Made by a program: the position numbers and the translations under genes
Origin: Myxococcota bacterium
GTDB lineage: Bacteria > Myxococcota > Kuafuiibacteriia > Kuafuiibacteriales > Kuafuiibacteriaceae
Assembly: GCA_028289325.1 (NCBI GenBank)
Contig: JANQQN010000117.1
Span: 1 to 40,823, forward strand
Direction: 5' to 3'
DNA: 40,823 nucleotides
Notes under the pieces: model-generated
The model's database searches: none
Told to the model about the DNA's origin: nothing
What the model saw: the letters and a program-made list of their open reading frames with translations, nothing else
In this document: in pieces, positions 16,388 to 24,990 of the stretch
Layout of the letters: every line of letters starts with the position of its first letter
How positions within the stretch are numbered: the stretch's first letter is position 1

Positions 16388-17253
16388 AGCGAGTCCTGGT
16401 CGTCGTGAAGCTCACCGCGCTCGAGCTCCTCCATGAAGACCCGTCCCCCGGGGCGCGACGAATGTTGGGGCTCGTGGGGCGTAATCACCGCTCGGTATCC
16501 GGCATTCAACCAGCCCACGATGAGCACATGGCTTCCCTTGCCGAGGTGAAGGAGGTCTTGCAGCGACGAAAGGTGCGGTACTACCTCCGGACGAAGATGC
16601 CCCAGCGCCCGATCCGGGGCGTCGACGCGGTCCTCACCGTCGGCGGCGACGGCATGGTCCTGGGCGTCTCCCACGTCGTTCGCGACGATACGCCCGTCTT
16701 GGGGGTCAATTCGGCCCCAAGCTTTTCCGTTGGGTATCTGACCGGCGCGTTTTCATCCACCCTCGACGAGACCCTCGACCGCCTCGAACGCGGTGAGCTG
16801 CAGCCCCGAACCGTGCACCGCCTCAAGGCCCGTCTGGGGCGTAAGGTACTGGGCGGTCCGGTTCTCAACGACGTCCTGTTCTGTACCGATAACCCGGCGG
16901 TGATGTGCAGATACCGACTGCGATGGCCGGATGGCGTCGAGCTGCAGCGCTCGTCAGGGGTGTGGGTGTCTACACCCGCCGGCAGCACCTCCGCCCTCGC
17001 GTCGGCCGGCGGCCCCATTCTCCCCCTCGCGGCAAAGCAGTTTGCATTTCAGGTTCGCGAACCCTACGCACCTCCCGGGGCCGCTGTGCGCTACAAGAGC
17101 GCCGTGTTACAGAATGACGAGCTGAGCATCGAGAACCGTTCGCAGCATGCGAACGTATTCTTGGACGGTTCGCACCGTCGCTACACCGTGCCTTTCGGGG
17201 CCACGTTGTCGATCAGCCTGCACGAACGGCCGCTGCGTTTGGTTCGGCCATAG
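16384..17253 (+). CDS. NAD-kinase-like protein
   Basis: A 289-residue protein of the ATP-NAD kinase family, starting at GTG 16384 inside the previous stop (GTGA). VDAVLTVGGDGMVLGV holds the GGDG phosphate motif. NDVLFC and GVWVSTPAGSTSALASAGGPILPL hold the second conserved region (S-T-P-x-G-S-T-x). The motif after VLGVN reads SAPSFSVGYLT instead of the usual LGRLGFL, and GGDG is followed by Met rather than Thr. The overall fold looks intact with these changes; a true NAD kinase or a related kinase are both possible. Its neighbour, the Nudix hydrolase, supports a link to NAD or nucleotide turnover. Confidence 0.75.
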   Translation: MKRVLVVVKLTALELLHEDPSPGARRMLGLVGRNHRSVSGIQPAHDEHMASLAEVKEVLQRRKVRYYLRTKMPQRPIRGVDAVLTVGGDGMVLGVSHVVRDDTPVLGVNSAPSFSVGYLTGAFSSTLDETLDRLERGELQPRTVHRLKARLGRKVLGGPVLNDVLFCTDNPAVMCRYRLRWPDGVELQRSSGVWVSTPAGSTSALASAGGPILPLAAKQFAFQVREPYAPPGAAVRYKSAVLQNDELSIENRSQHANVFLDGSHRRYTVPFGATLSISLHERPLRLVRP

Positions 17254-17282
17254 TTGTTGGTTCGGCCCAGCTAGCTGACTGA

Positions 17283-18314
17283 ATGATGAACGCGACCCGG
17301 AGCCATTGCGACTACGCGGCGATCAACGAAGGCCTTCGCCTGTACGCGGGGGGCGAAGCGTGGGCGGCCCACGAAGCGTGGGAATCCGTGTGGCGCGACG
17401 CGGTGGGGCCCGAACGAGCGGTCCTGCAGGCGATGATTCAAACCGCGGCCGCGGTCCACAAGCACCGACAGGGCGTATCGGCGGGGGTCCTCAAGAATCT
17501 CGAAAAGGCGCTCGCCAATCTGGCCCGCGCGAACGGCCGACCTTCATGTTTGGGACTCGACCTCGTCGGTTTGGAAGCACGCTTGCGCCGCGCCCTCGCC
17601 GCCGCGGCCGCGGGCGCCTTCTCGGCCCCGGCCCTCGCCGACGCCACCGGTCCCGATGGCTTCGTGTACCTGCACGGCTTCGCGTCCAGTCCGAGTTCGT
17701 TCAAGGCGAGCCGCATCGTCCCCGAGCTTCGGGCTCGAGGATGGTCGGTCGCCACCCCGGACCTCAATCAAGACGACTTTTCCAGCCTCACCATCAGTCG
17801 CGCGCTGCGCCAGATCCGGCGTCACCTGCGAGACCGGACGATCCTCATCGGCTCGAGTCTCGGCGGCTACCTCGCGGCTCTGCTGCAGCAGAATGACCAT
17901 CGGGTCGTAGCGACGGTGCTCATGGCGCCGGCGTTCGACTTCGTCGCTCGCCTTCGGGAGCGCCACGGAGCCGCGACCCTCGAGGCATGGGCCCGCGATG
18001 ACGCCATCGAAGTCGATCACTACGGCTACGGCCGCCCGGCATCGATCCGGTACGAGCTGGTGATCGACGCCGAGAAGTATCCCCCGCGCCCGGCGCTGCG
18101 CGTGCCTACGTACGTCCTGCAGGGCCGCAACGACGACGTCGTCCCCGCGGCCATGGTCGCCGAGACGATCGCCACCGCGCCGCGAAACCTCGTCACCTAC
18201 GAAGAGGTCGAGGATGACCACGCCCTGGCCGAGACCGTCGATCGCGCCGCACGCGCCTCGGCGGCGTTCGGCGAGCGATTCGAGTTCAGGTCCGACGCCG
18301 CGTTGACGCGATGA
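17283..18314 (+). CDS. DUF309 domain fused to YqiA-like alpha/beta hydrolase
   Basis: A 343-residue fusion. Residues about 10-95 are a DUF309 helical domain with the EAWAAHEAWESVWR signature and VLQAMIQTAAAVHKHRQG. After an Ala-rich linker, residues about 130-325 are an esterase of the YqiA/UPF0227 type. It has VYLHGFASSPSSFKASR (oxyanion region), nucleophile Ser in LIGSSLGGYLAAL, YVLQGRNDDVVP (acid residue) and a C-terminal His in EDDHALAE. The two parts are usually separate proteins. No ribosome-binding site is obvious at the tandem ATG (17283, 17286). The stop overlaps the next start (ATGA, 18311-18314), so it is coupled to the sigma-like gene. Confidence 0.8.
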   Translation: MMNATRSHCDYAAINEGLRLYAGGEAWAAHEAWESVWRDAVGPERAVLQAMIQTAAAVHKHRQGVSAGVLKNLEKALANLARANGRPSCLGLDLVGLEARLRRALAAAAAGAFSAPALADATGPDGFVYLHGFASSPSSFKASRIVPELRARGWSVATPDLNQDDFSSLTISRALRQIRRHLRDRTILIGSSLGGYLAALLQQNDHRVVATVLMAPAFDFVARLRERHGAATLEAWARDDAIEVDHYGYGRPASIRYELVIDAEKYPPRPALRVPTYVLQGRNDDVVPAAMVAETIATAPRNLVTYEEVEDDHALAETVDRAARASAAFGERFEFRSDAALTR

Positions 18315-19582
18315 TCGGGCCGGGCTACGCACGATCTGACGTGCGGGTCGAGGCATTTCATCGAGGAGACATGGACGCCCTGGCCGCCGCGGCGGACCAG
18401 TGCCTCGAGCCGGTGTGGTGGCTGGCCACGGCCGGTTTCACCACGACCCTGGACGGGGTGCTCACCCACATCGGCGGGGTGCCCGAGCCCGACGAAGCCA
18501 TCCTCGCCGCTCGGTCCATCGTCGCCGCGGTGCTGGTCCCCGAGCGGCGAAAAGACATCCGCTCGCCCGAAGCGCTGCTGGTGGCCGTCCTCACCGAGGC
18601 GCGTACGCAACTCGTCCGTCGCGCCGTCGTCGACGGGCGGGCGGCCACCCTCGCCGCCGACCACGAGCGGGCCCAGCTGCCGGACGGAACGCCGAACATC
18701 GACGCAGCCCTCGCCGCGGGCGAGCCGCCCGAGCCGCCCCCCGACCGCCATTTTGTGCGATCCGATGACCCCCAGACTCTGTCTTTCTGCGAAGAGGCCG
18801 TGGCCGAGCTCGACGAGCGGTCCCGAAGGTTGGTCGAGTTGCGCTGGCGCGAGGCCAAGACGCGCCGGGAGACCGCGGAAACCTTCACCTGCGGGACCGC
18901 CGCCGTCGCCGCCCATGAGCGACGGATTCGGCGCCGGCTTCAGCGCGGGCTGGCCAAGGCGTTTACCGGGCCATCGTTCGGACCGGCGGCGCTGGACCGA
19001 TTGCTGTGTCGGGCGTCCGGTCAATCGAGCCTGCCGCTCATCACCCGCGAGCGCCTGCGCGCCGACATCCTGAAACGCACCTTTCAGACCGCGCCGCGGC
19101 CCTACGGCGAGCGACTCCGATGGGGGCTCGGCGCCGGCGCGTTCGCCTTCGCGCTGTGGCTGCTGATGTTCTTCCGAGTGGTGCCTTATTACGACGATGA
19201 TGTGTACCCGACCCCGTCCGTGGCCGTGACCTGCGACGGGCCGTGTGCCGCGGGGGGCGTCGCCAACCTGTTCGTGACCGCACCGGCCGACGCTCGCTTC
19301 GTCGCCTTTTGGGTCAGCGGAGATCGCGCCCTCGGCGCCCGTCTCGTCTCTCCCCTCCTCATCTCGCCGTACGGCAGTGTTTTCCGGCTTCCGTTCGGTG
19401 CCCGGTCCGCGCACACGCGAGTCCCCTATCCGGCGCGGTGGCCGACCGGCCTCACCGGCACGGCCACCGTCACCGCGATATTCACGGCTGAGCGGGTTTC
19501 GCCGGCCGCCTTGGCGGCCATTGCGAACGGTACCCGCAGCGGTGTGCTCACCAGCACCACGACCGTGAACCTCGGTACATAG
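18311..19582 (+). CDS. ECF-sigma-like protein with transmembrane anchor and exported C-terminal domain
   Basis: A 423-residue protein of unusual architecture. Residues about 1-110 resemble sigma region 2 (VEAFHRGDMDALAAAADQCLEPVWWLA). Residues about 160-215 resemble region 4 (AVAELDERSRRLVELRW, then RRETAETFTCGTAAVAAHERRIRRRLQRGL). Both are divergent. A single strong hydrophobic helix follows (WGLGAGAFAFALWLLMFFRVV, about residues 275-297). The remaining 120 residues are predicted periplasmic and beta-rich with paired cysteines (VTCDGPCAAGG). The whole could be a membrane-tethered transcription factor released or signalled from outside. Start ATG at 18311 overlaps the previous stop; GTG 18341 is an alternative. 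Confidence 0.65.
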   Translation: MIGPGYARSDVRVEAFHRGDMDALAAAADQCLEPVWWLATAGFTTTLDGVLTHIGGVPEPDEAILAARSIVAAVLVPERRKDIRSPEALLVAVLTEARTQLVRRAVVDGRAATLAADHERAQLPDGTPNIDAALAAGEPPEPPPDRHFVRSDDPQTLSFCEEAVAELDERSRRLVELRWREAKTRRETAETFTCGTAAVAAHERRIRRRLQRGLAKAFTGPSFGPAALDRLLCRASGQSSLPLITRERLRADILKRTFQTAPRPYGERLRWGLGAGAFAFALWLLMFFRVVPYYDDDVYPTPSVAVTCDGPCAAGGVANLFVTAPADARFVAFWVSGDRALGARLVSPLLISPYGSVFRLPFGARSAHTRVPYPARWPTGLTGTATVTAIFTAERVSPAALAAIANGTRSGVLTSTTTVNLGT

Positions 19583-19624
19583 AGCTTGTCGCGCTTGTCC
19601 TCGGGTTCCTATTATCGGCAGACC

Positions 19625-20842
19625 GTGAGCTCTTCCGAACAGCCCTACGTGGGCGGTCAGGCGGTCATCGAAGGCGTCATGATGCGCGCACCCCGCTGCA
19701 TGGCCGTCGCGGTCCGCCGCGCCGACGGCACGATCGTGGTCCGTGAAGACGCCTGGGTGTCGATCTGGGAGCGCTGGCGGTTCCTTCGCTGGCCGGGACT
19801 CCGAGGCGCGGTGGTCCTGGCCGAATCCGTCTATAACGGCATGCAGGCGCTCAGCTTCGCCGCCGACCAAGCGAACGTCGACTCGGCCCACATCGACGGC
19901 CCGAAGGTCGCCGCGGCGACCGTCGACGACGAGACGAACGGCAACCGGGAGACCGGCGACGCGGCGGCCGACGACCGGCGGACCCCCGACGGGACACGAC
20001 CGGACCGAACGGCGGTCGACGAGCTCGCCCCTCGATCCGGATCCGAGCCGCGAATATCGGCGGCGGCGCCCGAGTCTCCGAGCGACGGCAGCAACACGAT
20101 GGCCATGGTGGTTTCGTTTGCCCTCGCCATGGCCCTGTTCGTCGGCCTGCCCCACCTTTTGGCCTGGGGGGCGGGGCGCGCGACCGGCGCGGGAAGCGAC
20201 GTCGACTCGTTCGGTTTTCACGTGCTCGACGGGATCTTCAAGCTCGCGATCTTCGTCGCGTACATCGCCGGGATATCGCTGATTCCCGAGATTCGCCGGG
20301 TGTTCCAGTACCACGGCGCGGAACACAAGGTGGTCAACGTCTACGAAAACGGCCTCCCTGTGACCTTGGAGAACGCGCGACGGTTCACGACCTTTCACGC
20401 CCGGTGCGGTACCAGCTTCGTCCTGTTCGTCCTCGTGCTGTCCATCTTCATGTTCGCCGCGATCTTCCCGCTTATCCCGAAGGTCTCGGACGTCGCTCTG
20501 CTGAACCACGTCGCGATGATCTTCATCAAGATTCCGCTCATGCTGCCGCTGGCGGGCATCGCCTACGAGATCAATCGTTATGCGGCCCGACACCCCACCC
20601 AGTGGTGGGTGCAGCTTCTCGTTCAGCCGGGCCGGCTGATGCAGCGGCTGACCACCCGGGAGCCCGATGACGATCAGCTCGAGATCGCCGTCGCGGCCAT
20701 GCGGGCGGCCCTGCAGCGCGAATCGGCCCTCGTCGACGCCGACGCGGAGGCCGTTCGCGCCCTTCCGAAGGGGAACGTCGCGGTCTATCGAGACTTCGAT
20801 GAGGTGGTCACCGCGTTCCCGGCCCCGGCGACCGCAGGTTAG
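19625..20842 (+). CDS. DUF1385 family membrane protein (YqhQ-like)
   Basis: A protein of about 405 residues from GTG 19625; the TTG at 19586 adds no conserved sequence. The N-terminal PYVGGQAVIEGVMMRAP and the region RVFQYHGAEHKVVNVYENG are DUF1385 hallmarks (the G-G-Q-A-V-I-E-G-V-M-M-R block and the H-x-A-E-H-K block). FHARCGTSFVLFVLVLSIFMF and later hydrophobic segments make three to four membrane helices. The region about 80-155 is a long acidic/Pro-rich insert absent from short family members. DUF1385 genes commonly sit just before prfA, as here (57 bases). Its role is not established. Confidence 0.9.
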   Translation: MSSSEQPYVGGQAVIEGVMMRAPRCMAVAVRRADGTIVVREDAWVSIWERWRFLRWPGLRGAVVLAESVYNGMQALSFAADQANVDSAHIDGPKVAAATVDDETNGNRETGDAAADDRRTPDGTRPDRTAVDELAPRSGSEPRISAAAPESPSDGSNTMAMVVSFALAMALFVGLPHLLAWGAGRATGAGSDVDSFGFHVLDGIFKLAIFVAYIAGISLIPEIRRVFQYHGAEHKVVNVYENGLPVTLENARRFTTFHARCGTSFVLFVLVLSIFMFAAIFPLIPKVSDVALLNHVAMIFIKIPLMLPLAGIAYEINRYAARHPTQWWVQLLVQPGRLMQRLTTREPDDDQLEIAVAAMRAALQRESALVDADAEAVRALPKGNVAVYRDFDEVVTAFPAPATAG

Positions 20843-20899
20843 CGACCCGCGCCAACGCCCCGCGCCCGCCGTCCTATCGCCCCCACACCGAGGAACACC

Positions 20900-21970
20900 A
20901 TGTTGGATAAACTCGCCGACGTTGAGCGCCGCTTCGAAGAGCTCACCCAGCAAATGTCGGACCCCACCGTCGCTCAAGACATCGAAGCGTTAACGAAGCT
21001 CGGCAAGGAGCGAGCCCGACTCGAGAAGGTCGTGGACCTCTACCGGCAGCTTCGAGACGCCGAAAGTCAGCTGTCGGGCGCCAAAGAACTCCTGGAAGAG
21101 AACGACGACGAGATGCGGGAGATGGCGAAAGCCGAGATCAAAGACCTCGCCCCTCGCATCGACGAGCTCAAAGAGCAGCTCAACCTCGCCCTGCTTCCTC
21201 GCGACCCGCTCGACGAAAAGAACGTCATTCTCGAAATCCGCGCGGGGGCCGGCGGCGACGAGGCGGCCCTGTTCGCCGGCGAGCTGTTCGAGCTGTACCA
21301 ACGGTACGCCCAGGACCACGGATGGAAGGTCGAGCTGATGAACGCCAGCCCCGGCCCCGTCGGCGGCTACAAGGAGATCGTCGGGACCATCAGCGGCGAC
21401 GACGTGTACTCGAGTCTCAAGTTCGAAGGCGGCGTTCATCGGGTCCAGCGAGTCCCGGCCACCGAGTCCCAAGGTCGAATTCACACGTCGACGGTCACCG
21501 TCGCCGTTATGCCCGAAGCGGAGGAAGTCGACGTAAAGATAGAGTCCGACGAAATCCGCATCGACTACAAACGAGCCTCCGGCCACGGCGGGCAGTCCGT
21601 CAACACCACCGACTCCGCGGTGCGGATCGTCCATCTCCCCACCAACCTCATCGTGGAGTGCCAGGACGAGAAGTCTCAACACAAGAACCGAGCCAAAGCG
21701 ATGAAGGTCCTGCGGGCTCGGCTGTACGACCTCGAGCTCGCGCGGGCCGCCGCCGAGCGCGGCGAGCAGCGCCGCTCGATGGTGGGGACCGGCGACCGAT
21801 CGGAGAAGGTCCGCACCTACAACTTTCCCCAGGATCGGGTCACGGATCACCGCATCAATCTGACCGTCCACAATCTGCCCAAGATCATGTCCGGCGACCT
21901 CGAACCCATCGTGACCGCCCTCCGCACCCACGCGCAGGCCGAGGCCCTCAACGACGGGCAAGAGGGCTGA
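20900..21970 (+). CDS. prfA: Peptide chain release factor 1
   Basis: A 356-residue class 1 release factor that reads UAA/UAG and hydrolyses peptidyl-tRNA. The decoding tripeptide PAT (186-188, in QRVPATESQGRIHTS) assigns it to RF1 rather than RF2. The catalytic GGQ is at 230-232 (RASGHGGQSVNTTDSAVR). The N-terminal coiled-coil domain and the IRAGAGGDEAALFAGELF block are intact. The ATG at 20900 follows an AGGA. prmC starts after a one-base gap, so the factor and its methyltransferase are made together. Confidence 0.97.
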   Translation: MLDKLADVERRFEELTQQMSDPTVAQDIEALTKLGKERARLEKVVDLYRQLRDAESQLSGAKELLEENDDEMREMAKAEIKDLAPRIDELKEQLNLALLPRDPLDEKNVILEIRAGAGGDEAALFAGELFELYQRYAQDHGWKVELMNASPGPVGGYKEIVGTISGDDVYSSLKFEGGVHRVQRVPATESQGRIHTSTVTVAVMPEAEEVDVKIESDEIRIDYKRASGHGGQSVNTTDSAVRIVHLPTNLIVECQDEKSQHKNRAKAMKVLRARLYDLELARAAAERGEQRRSMVGTGDRSEKVRTYNFPQDRVTDHRINLTVHNLPKIMSGDLEPIVTALRTHAQAEALNDGQEG

Positions 21971-21971
21971 C

Positions 21972-22838
21972 TTGGGCGCCCCCGACCGCTGGACCATTCT
22001 GCGAACGCTGCAGTGGGTTCAAAGCTACTTCGACGACAAGGGCCTACCGACGGCGCGGCTCGACGCGGAAGTGATCATCGCCCACGTTCTCGAGACCGAG
22101 CGGGTGATGCTTTACGCGCGCTTCGATCAACCGCTACAGCCGCCGGAGCTGGCCGCGATCAAGGCCCTCGTCGCCCGGCGGGCCCGGCGGGAGCCCATCG
22201 CGCATCTGGTCGGCAAGAAGGAGTTCTGGAGTCTGGACCTCGCGGTCAACGGGGACTGCCTCATCCCCCGCCCGGATTCCGAGACGGTGATCGAGGTCGC
22301 GCTCGAACGGACCAAAGACATCATTGTTCGTCGGATCGTCGACGTTGGCACCGGCAGCGGGTGCTTGGCGCTGGCCCTGGCCACCGAGCTTCCCGACGCT
22401 CACGTCTTCGCGCTCGAGACGTCGGCCGCGGCCCGACAGTTGGCGATCGACAACACCGAACGAACCGGACTTGCGGACCGCGTGTCGGTCGTCGACAGCG
22501 ACCTTCTGGCGAGTCTGCCCCCCGAAGCGCGACCGGTCGACCTGCTGGTCGCCAATCTGCCGTACATCCCTTCCGCGGACCTCGAGCAGCTGATGCCCGA
22601 CGTCCGCTACTTCGAGCCGCGGGCCGCCCTCGATGGCGGCCCGGATGGCCTTCAGCTGTACCGACGACTGCTCGACCAGCTCGGCGGGGTATTGGGCGCC
22701 CCCGCGGCCGTGGTCTTCGAAGCGGGACCCGACCAGGTCAAAGACCTCGCCGGCCTCCTCGAAGCCGCCGGCCTGTCCGCCGTCCTTACCCACGAAGACG
22801 GGGCCGGGCGCGACCGCGTCGCCTCTGCTCGCACCTGA
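21972..22838 (+). CDS. prmC: Release factor glutamine methyltransferase PrmC
   Basis: A 288-residue SAM-dependent methyltransferase that methylates the GGQ glutamine of release factors. Residues about 1-95 are the helical N-terminal domain. The SAM site is IVDVGTGSGCLALAL (122-136). The substrate motif reads NLPYIP (195-200) instead of NPPY, a known variation in the family. IPRPDSETVIE (98-108) is the typical segment before the SAM site. Start is TTG 21972 immediately after the prfA stop. Confidence 0.92.
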   Translation: MGAPDRWTILRTLQWVQSYFDDKGLPTARLDAEVIIAHVLETERVMLYARFDQPLQPPELAAIKALVARRARREPIAHLVGKKEFWSLDLAVNGDCLIPRPDSETVIEVALERTKDIIVRRIVDVGTGSGCLALALATELPDAHVFALETSAAARQLAIDNTERTGLADRVSVVDSDLLASLPPEARPVDLLVANLPYIPSADLEQLMPDVRYFEPRAALDGGPDGLQLYRRLLDQLGGVLGAPAAVVFEAGPDQVKDLAGLLEAAGLSAVLTHEDGAGRDRVASART

Positions 22839-22980
22839 TCCCCGGTGGGCTGGGCCCTCTGATTTCGGAGATCCGGGGCAAGGATCACCCTTCGCCTCCT
22901 CGGTCCCGACGGGGATAACGGACAATTCTTTGCAGAAGCTATCCGCCGATGCGAGGCTGGAATCGGTATCAGGTGCAGAG

Positions 22981-24942
22981 ATGACGCGCGCGGTAGTGAT
23001 CCTCATCCTCGCCCTCGTCGGCTGCAGCGGCGACTTCGGCGGCCCTCCGCCCGCCGACGTCACCGCCGTCGCGCAGTCGCCGACGAGCGTCCTCGTCGAG
23101 TGGCGACCGGTGATGGCCGACACCCTTCATCGGGTCTATTTCTCCACTTCCGAGGCCGACCTCGGATCCGAGTTTCGCGCGGCCCCGGCGACAGAGACGA
23201 GCCTGGTCTTCGACAACCTCTCCCCGTTCACGACCTACTTCTTCTTCGTGCGGAGCTTTCAGCCGATCCTGGGTGAATCCCGTTCATCGGAGATCGTGTC
23301 GGTCACCACCCCACCAGGGCCCCTGCAAGCCGCCTTCGGCCTGAATGTGGCGGGCTCGAGCCCGACCTCATTGACCATCGCCTGGCAGAGCAATGACCCC
23401 GTCGTCGACGCGTTCAGAGTTCTGATTCGCGGGCCGACAGACCAGGACTTCTCGTTGGCGGCCACCGTATCTTCCGACGTCTTTCAAGCGGAGATCACCG
23501 GCCTCGAGATTGTCACCTCCTACGACTTCCAGGTGGTGTCCGTTCGCGGCAACACGACCGTCGAATCCCCGGTCTTCACTACGGCGACCGACCGCCCCGA
23601 AGGCGTGGGCATCATCCAGGTCCATCCGCTGCGCGGCGAAGTGAACCCCGCCGTTCCCTTTCCCGTCACTCTGCGAGGCTGGGGCTTCACCATCGCCACG
23701 CCCACGGTGTTCTTCGGCGACCGGATGGCCACCAATGTGATCGTGGTCGACGACCGGACCCTGTCCTGCATCGCCCCGGACGGAGCGGCGGGGCCTGTAC
23801 CGATCCGGGTGGTGGTCGACGGCCTGGAGGGCACGGCCCCGGCGCCCTTCCGCTACGTCGCCTCCACCGGCTCCGACCTGTCCGTGGCGCTGGCCGAAGA
23901 TGCCATCGTGTCGTTCGACGACCGCATCGGGACCACGACCGTGGCCGCGGTGTTCATCGTACGAGACGTCGTCGGCCGCCCGGTCCGGGCCAACGACGTT
24001 CGAACGCGATTGTTCGTCACCACCGAAGACGGCGAGCAAGAGCTCGGGGTCAGCAACGCGTTTAACGAGAGCCTGCTCAACGAAGACGCGGAAGAGCTCG
24101 CTCAGAGCGTGTACCTGTTCCTGACCCTCGACGCGAGCTTCTCCCTCGTCACGCAATTCCAACCCGAGCAATTCACGCCCATGCTGTCGCAGGCCCGCGC
24201 GCTGCTCCAATCGGGAGTGGACATCTGGGGCAACGACTTCGAGGACGGCAAGCTCGGCGAATTCCGGTCGAACGTGGCGTGGTTCCGAGAGTTGATCGAG
24301 ACCGCCCGCGGCGGCATCAGGCCGAATCAGGTCACCTCGATACCGATCCCGATCGCCGGTAACGAGACCAAGCTCAACGCCGCGGTGTCTTACCAGCTTC
24401 AGACCTCCGTCGCGGCCAGGAACGAAGGGCTGGTCACCGGACCGCTCGACCGACACATCGTGGTCCTCTTCACCGACGGTCAGGACACCCTGAGCTGGTT
24501 TTCCAACGACGACGAAACCTTCCCTGACGGCATGCTCAACGACCGAACCCCCACCCACAGGTTCGGCTGGCAGCGAACCACCCTCGAAGACCTGTTCACC
24601 CAGATCGCCAACCACCCGCTGTACCCCGAGAACCTCGAGGTGTTCACCGTGTTTCTGGGCGACGAGGAGCTCGACACCACCGAGCTCGAGCAGCTCGCGC
24701 AGGTGGGTCTCGGTAGGTTTTTCCAAGAAGACAACGACGTGGTGCGCCTGTTCGACCGGCTCGCGGTAGAGATCACCGAGCGCCTCTCTCGGGGCGCAAG
24801 GATCGCCATCGAGCCGGGGGAGTACCAATTCCGAGTCGGCGTGGAGCGCATTTCGACCGGGGACACGGCGGATCTCGCGTTTTGTTTTCGGGTCACGGAG
24901 AACGACGCCATGGCCATCGCTTGCCCCCTCGACCCGCCTTAG
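22981..24942 (+). CDS. Lipoprotein with two FN3 domains, an IPT/TIG domain and a vWA domain
   Basis: A 653-residue lipoprotein. Lipobox is LVGC with Cys15 after a short hydrophobic signal (VVILILALVGC). Residues about 24-110 and 115-205 are fibronectin type III repeats (LSPFTTYFFFVRSF and ITGLEIVTSYDFQVV). Residues about 212-295 are an IPT/TIG fold (VHPLRGEVNPAVPFPVTLRGWGF). The rest has a von Willebrand A domain: MIDAS DASFS at 384-388, VVLFTDGQDT for the later Asp, and Thr-containing NETKLNAAVSY. The ATG at 22981 is used because it gives the signal peptide; the frame is open further up. The gene is preceded by 142 bases after prmC, so it likely has its own promoter. It probably acts at the cell surface in adhesion or ligand binding. 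Confidence 0.82.
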   Translation: MTRAVVILILALVGCSGDFGGPPPADVTAVAQSPTSVLVEWRPVMADTLHRVYFSTSEADLGSEFRAAPATETSLVFDNLSPFTTYFFFVRSFQPILGESRSSEIVSVTTPPGPLQAAFGLNVAGSSPTSLTIAWQSNDPVVDAFRVLIRGPTDQDFSLAATVSSDVFQAEITGLEIVTSYDFQVVSVRGNTTVESPVFTTATDRPEGVGIIQVHPLRGEVNPAVPFPVTLRGWGFTIATPTVFFGDRMATNVIVVDDRTLSCIAPDGAAGPVPIRVVVDGLEGTAPAPFRYVASTGSDLSVALAEDAIVSFDDRIGTTTVAAVFIVRDVVGRPVRANDVRTRLFVTTEDGEQELGVSNAFNESLLNEDAEELAQSVYLFLTLDASFSLVTQFQPEQFTPMLSQARALLQSGVDIWGNDFEDGKLGEFRSNVAWFRELIETARGGIRPNQVTSIPIPIAGNETKLNAAVSYQLQTSVAARNEGLVTGPLDRHIVVLFTDGQDTLSWFSNDDETFPDGMLNDRTPTHRFGWQRTTLEDLFTQIANHPLYPENLEVFTVFLGDEELDTTELEQLAQVGLGRFFQEDNDVVRLFDRLAVEITERLSRGARIAIEPGEYQFRVGVERISTGDTADLAFCFRVTENDAMAIACPLDPP

Positions 24943-24947
24943 GCGGG
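24933..24947 (+). terminator. Short hairpin over the stop codon of the vWA lipoprotein gene
   Basis: CCCGCC (24933-24938) pairs with GGCGGG (24942-24947) over TTA, and the stop codon TAG lies at its top. There is no U-tract, so it could be a pause or a factor-dependent terminator. Confidence 0.35.
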
Positions 24948-24990
24948 CCGTCGTTGAAGTTAGGATCCGTCGCCCCTACACGAAGCCATC

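Noticed and set aside
18197-20977. A 926-codon open frame on the minus strand opposite the esterase fusion, sigma-like and DUF1385 genes
   Set aside because: It is rich in Arg, Gly, Asp, His and Pro with no domain, and it lies wholly opposite well-supported genes. It is a shadow of GC-rich codon use.
22839-22980. A promoter in the gap between prmC and the vWA lipoprotein gene
   Set aside because: A promoter is likely to exist here, but no convincing -35/-10 pair could be picked by eye.
23368-24828. A 486-codon minus-strand frame opposite the vWA lipoprotein
   Set aside because: No signal, domain or neighbour supports it.
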